From positions 3,236,501-3,300,500 of the forward strand of contig JADKFX010000001.1 of the NCBI GenBank assembly GCA_016717265.1: a DNA stretch of 64,000 nucleotides. Reading direction: 5' to 3'. This document shows, piece by piece, positions 36,494-46,427 of the stretch. The stretch comes from Saprospiraceae bacterium (GTDB lineage Bacteria; Bacteroidota; Bacteroidia; Chitinophagales; Saprospiraceae). Each line of letters starts with the position of its first letter. Positions within the stretch are counted from its first letter, which is position 1. A program made the translations under genes and the position numbers. Below the pieces are notes generated by a model. That model worked only from the letters and a program-made list of their open reading frames with translations, made no database searches and was not told the origin of the DNA.

Positions 36494-37519
36494 TTACTTT
36501 TTCTTTTTATCAGATTTGGTGGGTTTAGTTATTTTTTTTATTTCGTTTTCAAAATCGCTTACAAAGTTTTGGTCTTGTATTACCCTAAATTTTGCATACT
36601 CTTTTTCTACCAATTTCATTGCTACTTCGTGGCTTACTTTCCCTGCATCCTTCAGTATTTGATATTCGTTGAATTGTAAGAAAGCATCTAATCTTGTTAC
36701 CCAGTCTGCCATCTTCATTGGTATTTGTCTTTCAGCTTGCAGTTCTGCAAAATCCAAATACATTGTAACGATACGTTCCAACTCTTTGATTTCTTTTTCC
36801 TGCATATAGTTTTTTGCTGTGCCTATATCACCTTTTAATACTTTGCCAGTAGGTGCATTTTTCCAAGTGGTTAAACCCATATTGGGTTTACTGGCATCGG
36901 CTCTCTGTGCTATTAGTTCGGCTGCTGTTTTGCCTGTAATAGCCCAATGCAATTTGTTTTGAACCGTTTTAAAGAACTTCTGTGTTATTTCTGCCTCTTT
37001 ATTGTAGTCAATGCTGCATTGCTCGTATATGTCGGTAATTTTGAGGTAAAAGCGTCTTTCACTGGCTCTTATTTCCCTGATACGTTCTAAGAGTTCATCA
37101 AAGTAATCTTTGCCAAAGCGTTTGCCTTGTTTGAGGCGTTCATCGTCTAACACAAAGCCTTTGATAATGAACTCTCTAAGGGTTTTGGTAGCCCAAATAC
37201 GGAACTGGGTGGCATTGATTGAATTTACCCGGTAGCCTACGGCTATAATGGCATCTAAGCTGTAATAGGAAGTTTTATAGTTTTTGCCATCGGTGGCAGT
37301 TGTTTCCAAAATGGAAATAACTGAATTTTCCTCTAACTCGTTGGTTTCAAAAATATTGGTTAAGTGCTTGCTAATAGCTGGCACTTTTACCCCAAATAAT
37401 TCTGCCATTGCCTTTTGCGTAAGCCAAAAGGTTTCGTTGTTAAAAACTACTTCTATTTTCACATTACCCGTTGGGGTGGTGTAAAATATGATGTCGTTAT
37501 TTTGATTTTTATCTGCCAT
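36494..37519 (-). CDS. RhuM-family protein
   Basis: 341 residues matching the RhuM (virulence RhuM) family: FWLTQKAMAELFGVKVPAIS near the N-terminus, a winged-helix-like region, then YYSLDAIIAVGYRVNS and RIWATKTLREFIIKGF, and a helical C-terminal half ending in a Lys-rich tail. RhuM proteins occur in pathogenicity and restriction islands and are thought to bind DNA; no biochemical role is settled. Here it lies three bases from the Argonaute start and five bases after the ATPase gene, so it is an integral part of the operon. Confidence 0.85.
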   Translation of the reverse strand: MADKNQNNDIIFYTTPTGNVKIEVVFNNETFWLTQKAMAELFGVKVPAISKHLTNIFETNELEENSVISILETTATDGKNYKTSYYSLDAIIAVGYRVNSINATQFRIWATKTLREFIIKGFVLDDERLKQGKRFGKDYFDELLERIREIRASERRFYLKITDIYEQCSIDYNKEAEITQKFFKTVQNKLHWAITGKTAAELIAQRADASKPNMGLTTWKNAPTGKVLKGDIGTAKNYMQEKEIKELERIVTMYLDFAELQAERQIPMKMADWVTRLDAFLQFNEYQILKDAGKVSHEVAMKLVEKEYAKFRVIQDQNFVSDFENEIKKITKPTKSDKKKK

Positions 37520-37524
37520 AGTTT

Positions 37525-39414
37525 TTAAAACTTTACAATTGTTTCTAAAGGTTGATTGGTTGATTTAATGAAAACTTCCTTTAAATAATTTTTATCCTTT
37601 TTACCATCTGATGTGCTGTATATTTTCTCATAAAAATCTTTCAAAGAAATCTGTTTATCCTCCGTTGCTTTTAAATCACCATCCTTATACATTAAGTATG
37701 TGGATTTAACTCTTAACACACAAATTTCTTTGGATGGTTCTTTGTAAATTCTTAGGTTTTCTTTAAGTGTTATTTCAAACATATATGTTTCAGGTTTCTT
37801 ACTATCTACTAATTCAAAAACCAATACTGTGCCTTCTGGTAGTATGTGTTTTAGTTTTATTTTATTGAAATAGATTTTAAATATTTTGATACAGTCGTTT
37901 ATTTCACTCTTAAACATTGGTGTATCATAATCATCGTGGCTACCAGAGTTTAGTAGGAACTTCCTGAATTTATCTAACTGATTGAAGTATTTATGCTGCA
38001 AATCATTCATCACAGAAAAATTCAAACAATGTTCTATCATACCACTTAAATCAAAATCTGAATAGTCTTCTGAAATTGTTTGCTTTTTTGAAAGTATTTT
38101 TTTGCAAAATTCCTCTCCTGCTTTTCTTAAATTATTTGCTGCTTCAGGCAAATTATTGCTTTTATAAAAATCTTCGGCTTTTTCTAAATATGTCTTTGAA
38201 GGCTTAATATGTGGTTTTGAATTGCCCAGCTCATCTTTTGTTTCGTACATTTCAATGTACTTCCAATTATCCTGTTCCAAAATATCTATCTTATGTTTTG
38301 CCATTTGGTAAAACATTCTATCGTGGGTAAGAATGATAATTTGGTAGTTGTCTATAAAATCTGCTGACAACAATAGTTCCAAAACCTTTTCTCTGTTTCG
38401 CATATCAAGGCTGATAAGTAAATCATCCAAAATGATAAACTTTAAACAGTCTGCTTGACGCTTTTCGGTAAGAATGGCTAACCTGATGGAAATGGCTAAT
38501 GCTGATAATTTAGCTTCGTTTAAGAACGAATGAGGCTTGTGTAAAGCATCTTTTTCATTTTCGTATTCAGGTATATTTATTCTTAAAACAAATGGAATGG
38601 GTCTGTAAGTAGTTTCACCTTTCTCGTAATATGCCTCTTTTTCTAATTCTAAATAAAAAGGAAATTCATAACCCAGTTGCTTAAAATGTATTGGTGCTTG
38701 AATGTTGATGTACTCAATTAGCTTTTTTAAGCTGTCGTTGAAAGTTCTTACCAGTGTTTCAAATTCTTTCCATTCATTACTATTCTTGTAGGCTCTTATT
38801 TTACGTGGATTGGCACTTCTTACACTATCAACAATTTCGTGGCCTTGCTCTATTTGTTGCCAAATTTCAAAAGCATTACTAAACTCTTTTAATACAGTAT
38901 TTCTTGTAATTTGAACTTTAGAAAATTGTACATACTTAAAAATGTCTTCTACAAATACCCAAAACAAATCTATTGGGTCGGAATGCCTGAATGCTGAAAT
39001 GCCAAGCAACATTTTGTAGTTAATAAAATCGGAAGCATAGTTGGCTGTTTTAGCTTCTACGTTTTTATTAATTGCCACATCTGTTTTAGAAATACGATAC
39101 GTTTTCTCTGGTGTATCGGTTGTTTTAAGTTCAATAAAACTATTGTAATTGTCTGACCCGGCAGGATCTTCTTTGGTATGAATATTTATTAAATTGTCTT
39201 TTAGCTTTATAGTTTTGCAGAAGTATTTTTTTATGTCGTCATCGTTTTCTTTTAGTGATGCTTCAAACAAGGTGTAGAATGCCCAATAAATAGAAGATTT
39301 GCCACTGCCATTTTCACCATACAACAAAAGGTTGCTACTGTTCATAACAATAGGCTGCTCTTGCTGAAAGAACTTGAAATTATTTAGCTGTATGGATTTT
39401 ATTCTATTCTTCAT
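37525..39414 (-). CDS. SMC/RecF-like ABC-type ATPase (AAA_15-like)
   Basis: 629 residues. Walker A (GENGSGKSS, residues 33-41), an ABC-signature-like segment (LNEAKLSALAISIRLAIL), Walker B (FIILDDLLISLD) and an H-loop (IILTHDRMF) are visible; the central part is helical. After the ATPase, residues 420-540 form a helical domain typical of HEPN-like or apoptosis-type C-termini (KAEDFYKSNNLPEAANNLRK), and the last 80 residues are unrecognised. Such ATPases sense DNA ends or structure in OLD, Septu and RloC-type systems. It may activate the nuclease partners. The operon spacing is six bases each side. Confidence 0.9.
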   Translation of the reverse strand: MKNRIKSIQLNNFKFFQQEQPIVMNSSNLLLYGENGSGKSSIYWAFYTLFEASLKENDDDIKKYFCKTIKLKDNLINIHTKEDPAGSDNYNSFIELKTTDTPEKTYRISKTDVAINKNVEAKTANYASDFINYKMLLGISAFRHSDPIDLFWVFVEDIFKYVQFSKVQITRNTVLKEFSNAFEIWQQIEQGHEIVDSVRSANPRKIRAYKNSNEWKEFETLVRTFNDSLKKLIEYINIQAPIHFKQLGYEFPFYLELEKEAYYEKGETTYRPIPFVLRINIPEYENEKDALHKPHSFLNEAKLSALAISIRLAILTEKRQADCLKFIILDDLLISLDMRNREKVLELLLSADFIDNYQIIILTHDRMFYQMAKHKIDILEQDNWKYIEMYETKDELGNSKPHIKPSKTYLEKAEDFYKSNNLPEAANNLRKAGEEFCKKILSKKQTISEDYSDFDLSGMIEHCLNFSVMNDLQHKYFNQLDKFRKFLLNSGSHDDYDTPMFKSEINDCIKIFKIYFNKIKLKHILPEGTVLVFELVDSKKPETYMFEITLKENLRIYKEPSKEICVLRVKSTYLMYKDGDLKATEDKQISLKDFYEKIYSTSDGKKDKNYLKEVFIKSTNQPLETIVKF

Positions 39415-39420
39415 TGGTGG

Positions 39421-42400
39421 TTATTGCGTAGCTAAATTTATTTTTGAAATAATGTTAGGGCTTTTAATATCTACAATATTGATACGCTGTCTTACTTGAT
39501 TATCGGGGGTTTGTAACCATAAATAAAACTTCTTTATTTCCTCTGCCTTTTCATTACCTGCTATTAAATTACCTATCTGTTTCGGGTTAATAAACTGTAA
39601 GACATCTATACCCACATCTCTCATATGCTTTTCAAAATACAATTCGTAAACCATCATATTGAGGACATCTTCTACGTGTGCAGCAATTCTTTCATTTGTT
39701 GTATGGGTAAATAACTGCTCTGAATTTTTATCATTTAAAAAAAGTAGATAATCAACAAGATTTACGAAGGGAGTTTGTTTAGCAGGTTCTAATAATTTAA
39801 TAAGAAGTTTTTCAACGTTTTCTTTTTTTACTTCTGCTAAGGCTTCTCCTTTCTCTGGATTTAAAGTCTCATAATAAAAATCCATTAATCTTGAATTAAT
39901 GATGGCTAAAACATATTTTAGGTTGTAATTTTTATCTTTGGGATTAACAATGTGCAAGTTGTTCATACAAACAAACTTCTTAGTGTCTAATGTTGCTATT
40001 AGCCTATCTGAAGTTTGACGGATTACTATTTTTTCAGGCAAATCAAAATTTGCACTATATCTGGGTTCTGCCAAAAAATCACCGTATTGTATCCACCTTT
40101 TACCATCCCACAGAGTAACATATTTATTTATGTCTTTTCCTCTTAGTAATTCTCTATATGTATCATCTAATTTTTCAACTGCATCAAAAATTCTCTCATC
40201 AACCACTTCTTTAGTCTGTTTAGGTTTCCCTTTACCAACTTGATATGGTTTCATTCCAATAACTACATTGCAAATACTTGAAAGTGGATTATCATTCTGC
40301 TTTATCACATCAATAATTGCTTGAGAGCTTTCATTGATAAATATGTTTATAGGTTCACCATTAAGATTTTTCCATTTATCTTGATTTATTGTTGTTATAC
40401 TCGGCTTTTCAATGTCAATGTATTCAAGAATTTGAACTAAGTTGTTATTAGAAATTTGTTTCTTAAAAATTACGACTTGCGTATCAACAACTGCATTTTC
40501 AAAAACACTTTTATGGTAATGAACAATGTTTAAAATTGTGTTATGGTCAACTATGTATTTTCTGAATTTTTCAAGTTTCAAATTTATCAACCAAGTATTT
40601 GGAATAATAAAGGCATTTACCGCATTAGGCTTCATCATTTGAAAACTCTTTTCGATAAATAATAAATAAGTATCTAACTGGTAATCTTGATGCTTGTATA
40701 TGCTGTAATAAAGTTTTTTATCGTCTGCTGATAATTTTGCACCATAAGGCGGATTGCCAATAACAATATCAAAGCCATCATTTACACCAAACATCCACCA
40801 AGCATCAAACCAAGTGCAACTCGTATCTTCAAAAGGGCTAAATTCTAATAGGCGTTGGTACACTGCTGCATCATCTTTACTGACCCATTCTTTGGCGGTA
40901 GTCAATAGCTTTTTTTGTAGGCTTGTAAACTTTGTTTCCAAAGCTGTCTTTTCTTCCATACTGGCATTAAAATAATCGTGGCGTACCTGGGCTAAACCAT
41001 CAGCTATTTCTTTTGTGCCACCCATATCCAAGTTTTTTATTTTGCCTAATGGTATCAACGTATTGGCACAAACAATTTTAAAACTTAAGTTGGGCAATGG
41101 TTGTGGTTCGGTTTCTTCTACTACTAAACTCAACCAAAAACGCAACCTTGCAATGTCCACCGCACCTGCATCAATATCTACCCCGTAAATACTTTCTTCA
41201 ATGATGTGTTTTTTTATTTGAGCATCGGTAGTGCCTTTTTTAAATCCTTTGAGTTCTTGTAAATAAATTTGAGCATTGAAGATTTCCTGCAACAAGCCCA
41301 TAGGGAAAGCTCCTGAACCAATGGCAGGGTCGCAAATTTTTACCTGCTCCAGAGCATCTATTATTTTAAAAGCATTCTTTTCTGCAAAAACTATTTCTTC
41401 TTTTGAAAGTTCTTGCTGCTGAATGATTTTATTGATGGTTTCTTTGCCAGTTTGGTTATCTGCAATGTTTAACTCATCACTTGCTATTAAGTATTCTTTC
41501 AGGCTCTCCCTGCACATATAATGTACTATCTCTTTTGGCGTATAGAAAGCTCCTTTGTCTTTGTTATCCTCCAACAAGTTTTCAAAAATATGTCCCAACA
41601 TTTCGGGGTCAACGGCTACTGTGTGTTCATCAGGTGCATCTTCGTATATGGTGAAGTTGAAATTATTAAAGGTGTTAAACAGATTTTCAAATATTTCTGT
41701 TGGCATAGCCAACTTATTAAATTTTCTATCGTGGCTATCGTCAAACAAACCACCATTTAAGTATGGAAAACGAAGTGTGTTTGTTTCTTTTTCTGATGCT
41801 GTATTGTTTAAGGTTTTAAAAAATAAAGGAACAAGCTCCTGCGAATAAAAATCATCTTTGTGTTTGGAATTTTTGAATAAGTCAAACAAATAATCCTGAT
41901 TGCCTTCCCCCCATTTTTTGCCTTGTCCTACTGCCAACCAACCTTTCTTTTGAATGAAATATAAAAACACAATACGCCCCATCATTCGTTTGCAAAAATC
42001 ACGGGCTTGCTTTTCATCATTACCAAATAAATTTCTTAACTGAAAATTTGCAGGGTGTATTACTGTTTCAACAAACTTGTTGCCTTTTTTAACATACCGT
42101 TTACCAGTAATAAACTCTACAAAATCCTCATAAGATTTTTTATACTCGTTGAAAAAATCTTTACTTAATTTTTCTACAGAGAATGCCTCTTCAAAATCAT
42201 TTAAAGTAAGGAATTGAAATATATTGCCTTGTTGCTTTTGAATGAGCTTGTCAAAGCGAATGGCTGCTGTAAGTGCCTTTTCGTTTTTACCAAATAAGTA
42301 AGTATAACGCTTGGGTGCTGTTTCTTTATCTTCAATGGTATCTGTTTCTTTGTTCTTTACTTTACGCTTGCTGATATAACTAAAACGCCATTTATCGCCT

Positions 42401-42711
42401 TGCACAAAAACCACCATTGCACCTGCTACCTGTTGCGTTATGCTTTTAATCAGATTTCTTAATCCTACACGGTTTCGGGTAAGTTTTACATTATCATTTA
42501 ACTGTACTTCAAAGATGCCTATTTTGGTATATTCGTTTACTTCGTAATTGCCCAGTGAGTAACATTTTTTACTAATGGTTTTATCCATTAACTCTATACT
42601 GTGGGCATCGCCAAATAATTTGCCATTGGTAAAATGGCTTTGTAAAAATACTTTCCACTCCTTCTGATTATAAGGACTTTCAAGCAATTGTCGTATTTCT
42701 GTTATTGTCAT
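39421..42711 (-). CDS. Eco57I-type DNA (adenine-N6) methylase with TaqI-like specificity domain
   Basis: 1096 residues. Motif I (CDPAIGSGAFPMG, about residue 460) and catalytic NPPY (IVIGNPPYGAKLS, about 654) mark a class-I amino-methyltransferase. GAFYTPKEIVHYMCRESL precedes motif I as in Eco57I/PglX-like proteins. The C-terminal 300 residues form a TaqI-like specificity domain (GKDINKYVTLW ... KIVIRQTSDRLIAT ... AIINSRLMDFYY). The N-terminal part has GIFEVQLND and may be a decayed nuclease; a type IIG enzyme is possible. It would mark self DNA for the operon; it pairs with the PLD-helicase gene, 15 bases upstream. Confidence 0.93.
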   Translation of the reverse strand: MTITEIRQLLESPYNQKEWKVFLQSHFTNGKLFGDAHSIELMDKTISKKCYSLGNYEVNEYTKIGIFEVQLNDNVKLTRNRVGLRNLIKSITQQVAGAMVVFVQGDKWRFSYISKRKVKNKETDTIEDKETAPKRYTYLFGKNEKALTAAIRFDKLIQKQQGNIFQFLTLNDFEEAFSVEKLSKDFFNEYKKSYEDFVEFITGKRYVKKGNKFVETVIHPANFQLRNLFGNDEKQARDFCKRMMGRIVFLYFIQKKGWLAVGQGKKWGEGNQDYLFDLFKNSKHKDDFYSQELVPLFFKTLNNTASEKETNTLRFPYLNGGLFDDSHDRKFNKLAMPTEIFENLFNTFNNFNFTIYEDAPDEHTVAVDPEMLGHIFENLLEDNKDKGAFYTPKEIVHYMCRESLKEYLIASDELNIADNQTGKETINKIIQQQELSKEEIVFAEKNAFKIIDALEQVKICDPAIGSGAFPMGLLQEIFNAQIYLQELKGFKKGTTDAQIKKHIIEESIYGVDIDAGAVDIARLRFWLSLVVEETEPQPLPNLSFKIVCANTLIPLGKIKNLDMGGTKEIADGLAQVRHDYFNASMEEKTALETKFTSLQKKLLTTAKEWVSKDDAAVYQRLLEFSPFEDTSCTWFDAWWMFGVNDGFDIVIGNPPYGAKLSADDKKLYYSIYKHQDYQLDTYLLFIEKSFQMMKPNAVNAFIIPNTWLINLKLEKFRKYIVDHNTILNIVHYHKSVFENAVVDTQVVIFKKQISNNNLVQILEYIDIEKPSITTINQDKWKNLNGEPINIFINESSQAIIDVIKQNDNPLSSICNVVIGMKPYQVGKGKPKQTKEVVDERIFDAVEKLDDTYRELLRGKDINKYVTLWDGKRWIQYGDFLAEPRYSANFDLPEKIVIRQTSDRLIATLDTKKFVCMNNLHIVNPKDKNYNLKYVLAIINSRLMDFYYETLNPEKGEALAEVKKENVEKLLIKLLEPAKQTPFVNLVDYLLFLNDKNSEQLFTHTTNERIAAHVEDVLNMMVYELYFEKHMRDVGIDVLQFINPKQIGNLIAGNEKAEEIKKFYLWLQTPDNQVRQRINIVDIKSPNIISKINLATQ

Positions 42712-42726
42712 TGTTAGTTCCTATTA

Positions 42727-45700
42727 TTAAACAAAAGTTTCTGAAATAATTATTTTCGGTTCTAATGGCGTAGCATCTTTTTTTACTGTACGCTTTATTT
42801 TAGAAGTGTATTTTTTTGATAATGCAATAAGCTCTAATTCCAACTTGTTTGCATTGGGTTCATTACGCAGCTTGTAAACCTCGTTTGTAAGGTTGGCATA
42901 CGTACCGTTTTTAAGCAATGGCAATAAATTAATTGCAGCTTGCTTGCTTTCCTCTGTGCTTAATGTATCGGATAACCAATTGCTTAATCTAACTACAGAT
43001 GTTTGCGTTCTTACATCGCTTGTATCATCTTTACCGCCTACCATTTCAGGGGTTGTTATATCTTTTTCAAACTGGTTTAGAATATGATTGATTTGCTTGT
43101 AATGGATTTCGGGAATTGGTAAAATGCCCTCTTCCGTTTTCTTGGCTTCAAATGCTTTTACAGCTTTTTCAAAAGGCAAAGGGTAAGACTTATTTTGAGT
43201 ATGCAGGTAAATGTTTTTGTAATCACCATTTTTTACAAATGCAATACTTTGTTCATTTCCACCTCCATCACGAATACAGCGAATTTTTAAAGGCATTTTT
43301 TTAATAGCAGTAAAATGTTCTTCGTTTTGTTCTTTGAACTTGCGAAGCCATTCTAAATACTCTGTCCTTATATCCTTATCCTCTTCTTTTTCCTCAAACA
43401 TTCGGAACTGGTCTATTATTTCATCCAGTGTATAAATCTTATTGTCCTCTCCAAAAGTGCTGTGGCTACTTTGCAGTTTTGCTAATGATTTTTGTCTTAA
43501 ATTAATTCTATCATCGCCTTGCTCTGAAGGGTAGAAATTATAATTGTAAATAGAATGTGCTTTTGAACCAATTCGATTGATACGCCCTAAACGCTGAATT
43601 AATTTAGTAGGGTTCCAGGGTGTATCATAGTTTACAATTACATTAGCCCTGTGCAGGTTGATACCTTCTGCCAATACATCGGTAGTGAGTATTATATCAA
43701 AGTCGTGTTTGAAATTTCCTTCATAGTTGGCATCAAAGTTTTCACGTATGGTTTCAAACTCTTTGTTTCTATTTTCGGAAGTAATGCTTAATACCTTGTA
43801 ATTGGTTTCTTTTTTGAGCCTATCAGTAAGGTAATTTAGGGTATCGGCACTTTCTGTAAATATTACCAGTTTGCCCAATTCATTTTTAGTGCTGTCAAAA
43901 TATTCTGTTTTAAACAAGTCAATAAACACATTCCATTTAGGGTCGTTGTGGTCTTCAATGGCTTGCCATTTTTCGTTTAAAATAGAAAGATGCTCATAGT
44001 CTTTTTTCAGCCCTTCAATAAATCCCTTTTTGAAATCTGTTTGTTTGAACTTTTTGTTCTTGGGCTTATCGTCATCAATTTTGAATATTTCAATTTCAAT
44101 TTCTTCATCTGTATAACCCTTATTCAACAAGTCGGTAATATCCAAATCTGGTGCAATAAAAACATTATCCCTTTCATACATTTCTATCATTTGCAAGGTT
44201 GAAGAAGTAATCTTGCTTAGTGATTTTTTAAAGGCATAAAAGCTGCTTTCCAGCCTCTTAATTAACTGGGTTTGCATAATGAATGCTAATGACCTTGAAA
44301 TGGTTTGTGCATTCTGATAAGTACCGGCATTGGCTTCATCCGTTAAATAGGCAATAGCTTGATAGCGGAAAAAATCAACTCGGTTTTTATCAATAATAGC
44401 GTTGGCTGTATCAATAAATAATTCTGCCAACTGGTGTGATAACTGATATTGATTTGCAAAAGGATCAGCAACTTTTGGAAATATAATGCCCTGTTCTATT
44501 AAGTCTTTTGCATAACGTTCATTACGCCTTAAATCTGTTCTTGTTCTGCGGATGGTAATGTCCTTTATAACTTTATCCCTTATATCCGTAAAAATTTCCT
44601 GTATAGCGTTTAAGTCTAATGGGGTTTGCTGAATGAGTGTTTTGTATCGTACAATATGAGGGTAAAAATATTTTTGCAAATTGGGTTCACTCAAACCACT
44701 ATTTCTAATGTCTTGAAATAATGAAATGAGGTAATAAATATCTTCGGGTTTATTGTTTAATGGTGTTGCAGAAATTAATACTACTCTTTTTTCAAAGCCT
44801 TCAATGTTTCCTATATTTTCTCTGCCACTCTTACAAATGATTTGCAAGTTTTGAAACTGTTGGCTTCTATGGTTACGGAATTTATGGGCTTCATCCACTA
44901 ATATTAAATCGTAGCGTTCTTTATCGCTGTAATTGTGGTCGCCCTCCACAATTTTATTCAAACTGCCGTTGGCAATAAAATGGCATTTCTCGTCAATTCT
45001 AAATTCTTTAAAGGTGCTTTTCCAGTTCTTTTCCAAAGTAGGCGGATATACTACCAACACTTTAGTTTTAGGACCATTATTGATAATGAATTTCTTTGCC
45101 AACAAAGCTGCCATAACTGTTTTACCAGTACCAACTACATCAGCTAAAAAGAAACCATTGTATTTAAGCAATAATTCATACCCTTGATTTACTGCATCAA
45201 CTTGATAGCTTAATTTTTTAAACTTTTTCAGTGGAATATCGCTGATACTGTCGGGGTCGTACTCTATGTTTTTACCAAAAAATTCTATTAGAAACTTTAC
45301 ATACAACTCAAAGGGTGTAGGGGTTGCTTCTAAATACGTTTTCTTAATTAATGCCGGTGCATCTACTGGAAGTATTGGGGTGCTTTGCAACCACAATTTT
45401 TCAAACTCTGTATCTGCAAACATTACATTTTCATAATCCCTCAACTCAATATTCATTTCGTAATTATGTTCTACATCTTCTAAGCCTAAACCTTGTGCAG
45501 AAAGATTGGAAGAACCCATAATGACCATACCATTAGGGTTATGCTCATTGAAATTTGGAGAAAGGAAAATATAAAATTTAGAATGTAGCTTTTTTGAATT
45601 GTGTGCCCTTATTTCTATTCTGCCCGAAGCAATATCATCTATCAATTGTAAAATACCTTCTTCAATGTTCTTACCATACTTAGCATTTATAATATCATCT

Positions 45701-45981
45701 TGTATGCTTTCAATAAAACTTTGTTTGGTGTCCTTAGCGTTGGAGTTGAATAACAAACCTTGCTTTTGTGCTAATGCAATAAATGGGTCAACATTAATTC
45801 CTGCAATGATTTTTACTTTTAAATCAGCAGGGAAATGTTTGCGAATAGCAAAATACCCAGAGGCTCTAAAATAACCTATTACCGATTTGAAGTACTCAAT
45901 GTTTTGCATATGCTCAAACACACCTACAAATTTTTTATAGAGAGTATTTTCGCCCTGATTTGTAAAAAAGTTTGATGCCAT
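42727..45981 (-). CDS. SNF2-family helicase with N-terminal PLD nuclease domain
   Basis: 1084 residues. The N-terminal 200 residues are PLD-like, with HSKFYIF and GSSNLSAQGL (His-x-Lys and Asn of the PLD motif, about residue 134). Residues 250-900 are a superfamily-2 helicase: ADVVGTGKTVMAALLA (Walker A, about 282), LILVDEAHKFRNH (motif II, about 362), VVLISATPLNNKPED (motif III) and a helicase-C part (DVLAEGINLHRAN, RLGRINRIGS). It should translocate on DNA and could nick it. The arrangement is similar to DrmD/DrmC-type proteins of DISARM fused in one chain, but I do not see the other DISARM genes. Confidence 0.92.
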   Translation of the reverse strand: MASNFFTNQGENTLYKKFVGVFEHMQNIEYFKSVIGYFRASGYFAIRKHFPADLKVKIIAGINVDPFIALAQKQGLLFNSNAKDTKQSFIESIQDDIINAKYGKNIEEGILQLIDDIASGRIEIRAHNSKKLHSKFYIFLSPNFNEHNPNGMVIMGSSNLSAQGLGLEDVEHNYEMNIELRDYENVMFADTEFEKLWLQSTPILPVDAPALIKKTYLEATPTPFELYVKFLIEFFGKNIEYDPDSISDIPLKKFKKLSYQVDAVNQGYELLLKYNGFFLADVVGTGKTVMAALLAKKFIINNGPKTKVLVVYPPTLEKNWKSTFKEFRIDEKCHFIANGSLNKIVEGDHNYSDKERYDLILVDEAHKFRNHRSQQFQNLQIICKSGRENIGNIEGFEKRVVLISATPLNNKPEDIYYLISLFQDIRNSGLSEPNLQKYFYPHIVRYKTLIQQTPLDLNAIQEIFTDIRDKVIKDITIRRTRTDLRRNERYAKDLIEQGIIFPKVADPFANQYQLSHQLAELFIDTANAIIDKNRVDFFRYQAIAYLTDEANAGTYQNAQTISRSLAFIMQTQLIKRLESSFYAFKKSLSKITSSTLQMIEMYERDNVFIAPDLDITDLLNKGYTDEEIEIEIFKIDDDKPKNKKFKQTDFKKGFIEGLKKDYEHLSILNEKWQAIEDHNDPKWNVFIDLFKTEYFDSTKNELGKLVIFTESADTLNYLTDRLKKETNYKVLSITSENRNKEFETIRENFDANYEGNFKHDFDIILTTDVLAEGINLHRANVIVNYDTPWNPTKLIQRLGRINRIGSKAHSIYNYNFYPSEQGDDRINLRQKSLAKLQSSHSTFGEDNKIYTLDEIIDQFRMFEEKEEDKDIRTEYLEWLRKFKEQNEEHFTAIKKMPLKIRCIRDGGGNEQSIAFVKNGDYKNIYLHTQNKSYPLPFEKAVKAFEAKKTEEGILPIPEIHYKQINHILNQFEKDITTPEMVGGKDDTSDVRTQTSVVRLSNWLSDTLSTEESKQAAINLLPLLKNGTYANLTNEVYKLRNEPNANKLELELIALSKKYTSKIKRTVKKDATPLEPKIIISETFV

Positions 45982-46275
45982 TTATTTATCTTTCTTTATT
46001 TTTTTAGTTACTGATTTCAATGCTTCGTCTGCCATTGGTTCGCCTTGAACCATATTATACAATTGGTCGGCAAGCCAAAGGGTTTGCAATTCTTCTACAT
46101 CAGCTTTGAGTATTTGGGCTAATAATGGTATTTGCTCTTTCTTTAATTGCCTGTCGCCTCGTTCTACTTTGCTAATAATAGAAGTGTCCACATCCAACTG
46201 GGAAGCAAGCTGCCGCAGCAACATATTTTGCTTCGTTCTTAGTTCTCTTATACGTTCACCAAACTGTGTTGCCAT
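45982..46275 (-). CDS. XRE-family regulator of the defence operon
   Basis: 97 residues. A Cro/C1-type helix-turn-helix covers residues 6-62 (RIRELRTKQNMLLRQLASQL then DTSIISKVERGDRQLKK). It is the first gene of the seven-gene operon; its stop is immediately followed by the helicase start. Its size and place match controller (C) proteins of restriction-modification systems, which delay nuclease expression on entry. A palindrome between promoter and start suggests autoregulation. Confidence 0.92.
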   Translation of the reverse strand: MATQFGERIRELRTKQNMLLRQLASQLDVDTSIISKVERGDRQLKKEQIPLLAQILKADVEELQTLWLADQLYNMVQGEPMADEALKSVTKKIKKDK

Positions 46276-46285
46276 TATAATAATA

Positions 46286-46312
46286 TTGTCTTGACAAATA
46301 TTGGCAAATATA
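46286..46312 (-). promoter_or_regulatory. Promoter and operator of the defence operon
   Basis: On the minus strand TATATTTG (46305-46312) matches the Bacteroidota -7 consensus TAnnTTTG. Eight bases downstream is the inverted repeat TTGTC-AA-GACAA (46286-46297), ending 10 bases before the ATG of the XRE gene. An inverted repeat between promoter and start codon of an XRE gene is the usual place for autorepression. Confidence 0.45.
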
Positions 46313-46369
46313 AGAAAACAAAACCAAATAACTTAGCAAAGTGAAAAACTATTGAGCAAATGGGGAAAT

Positions 46370-46418
46370 GAGGATTTAAGGAAAAGCGGACTACGCTTCC
46401 TCATATCCTTAAATCCTC
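46370..46418 (-). terminator. Strong hairpin after the primase gene
   Basis: GAGGATTTAAGGA (46370-46382) pairs perfectly with TCCTTAAATCCTC (46406-46418); an inner AAGCG/CGCTT stem caps it. It starts nine bases after the primase stop, so it may terminate that transcript and insulate it from the XRE operon. No T-run follows on the minus strand, so it may instead be an attenuating or RNA-stabilising hairpin. Confidence 0.5.
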
Positions 46419-46427
46419 AAAGTAGAA

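Noticed and set aside
32312..46275. Assignment to DISARM or BREX
   Set aside because: A PLD/SNF2 helicase and an adenine methylase are present, but DrmA/DrmB and BrxC/PglZ/BrxL-type proteins are not.
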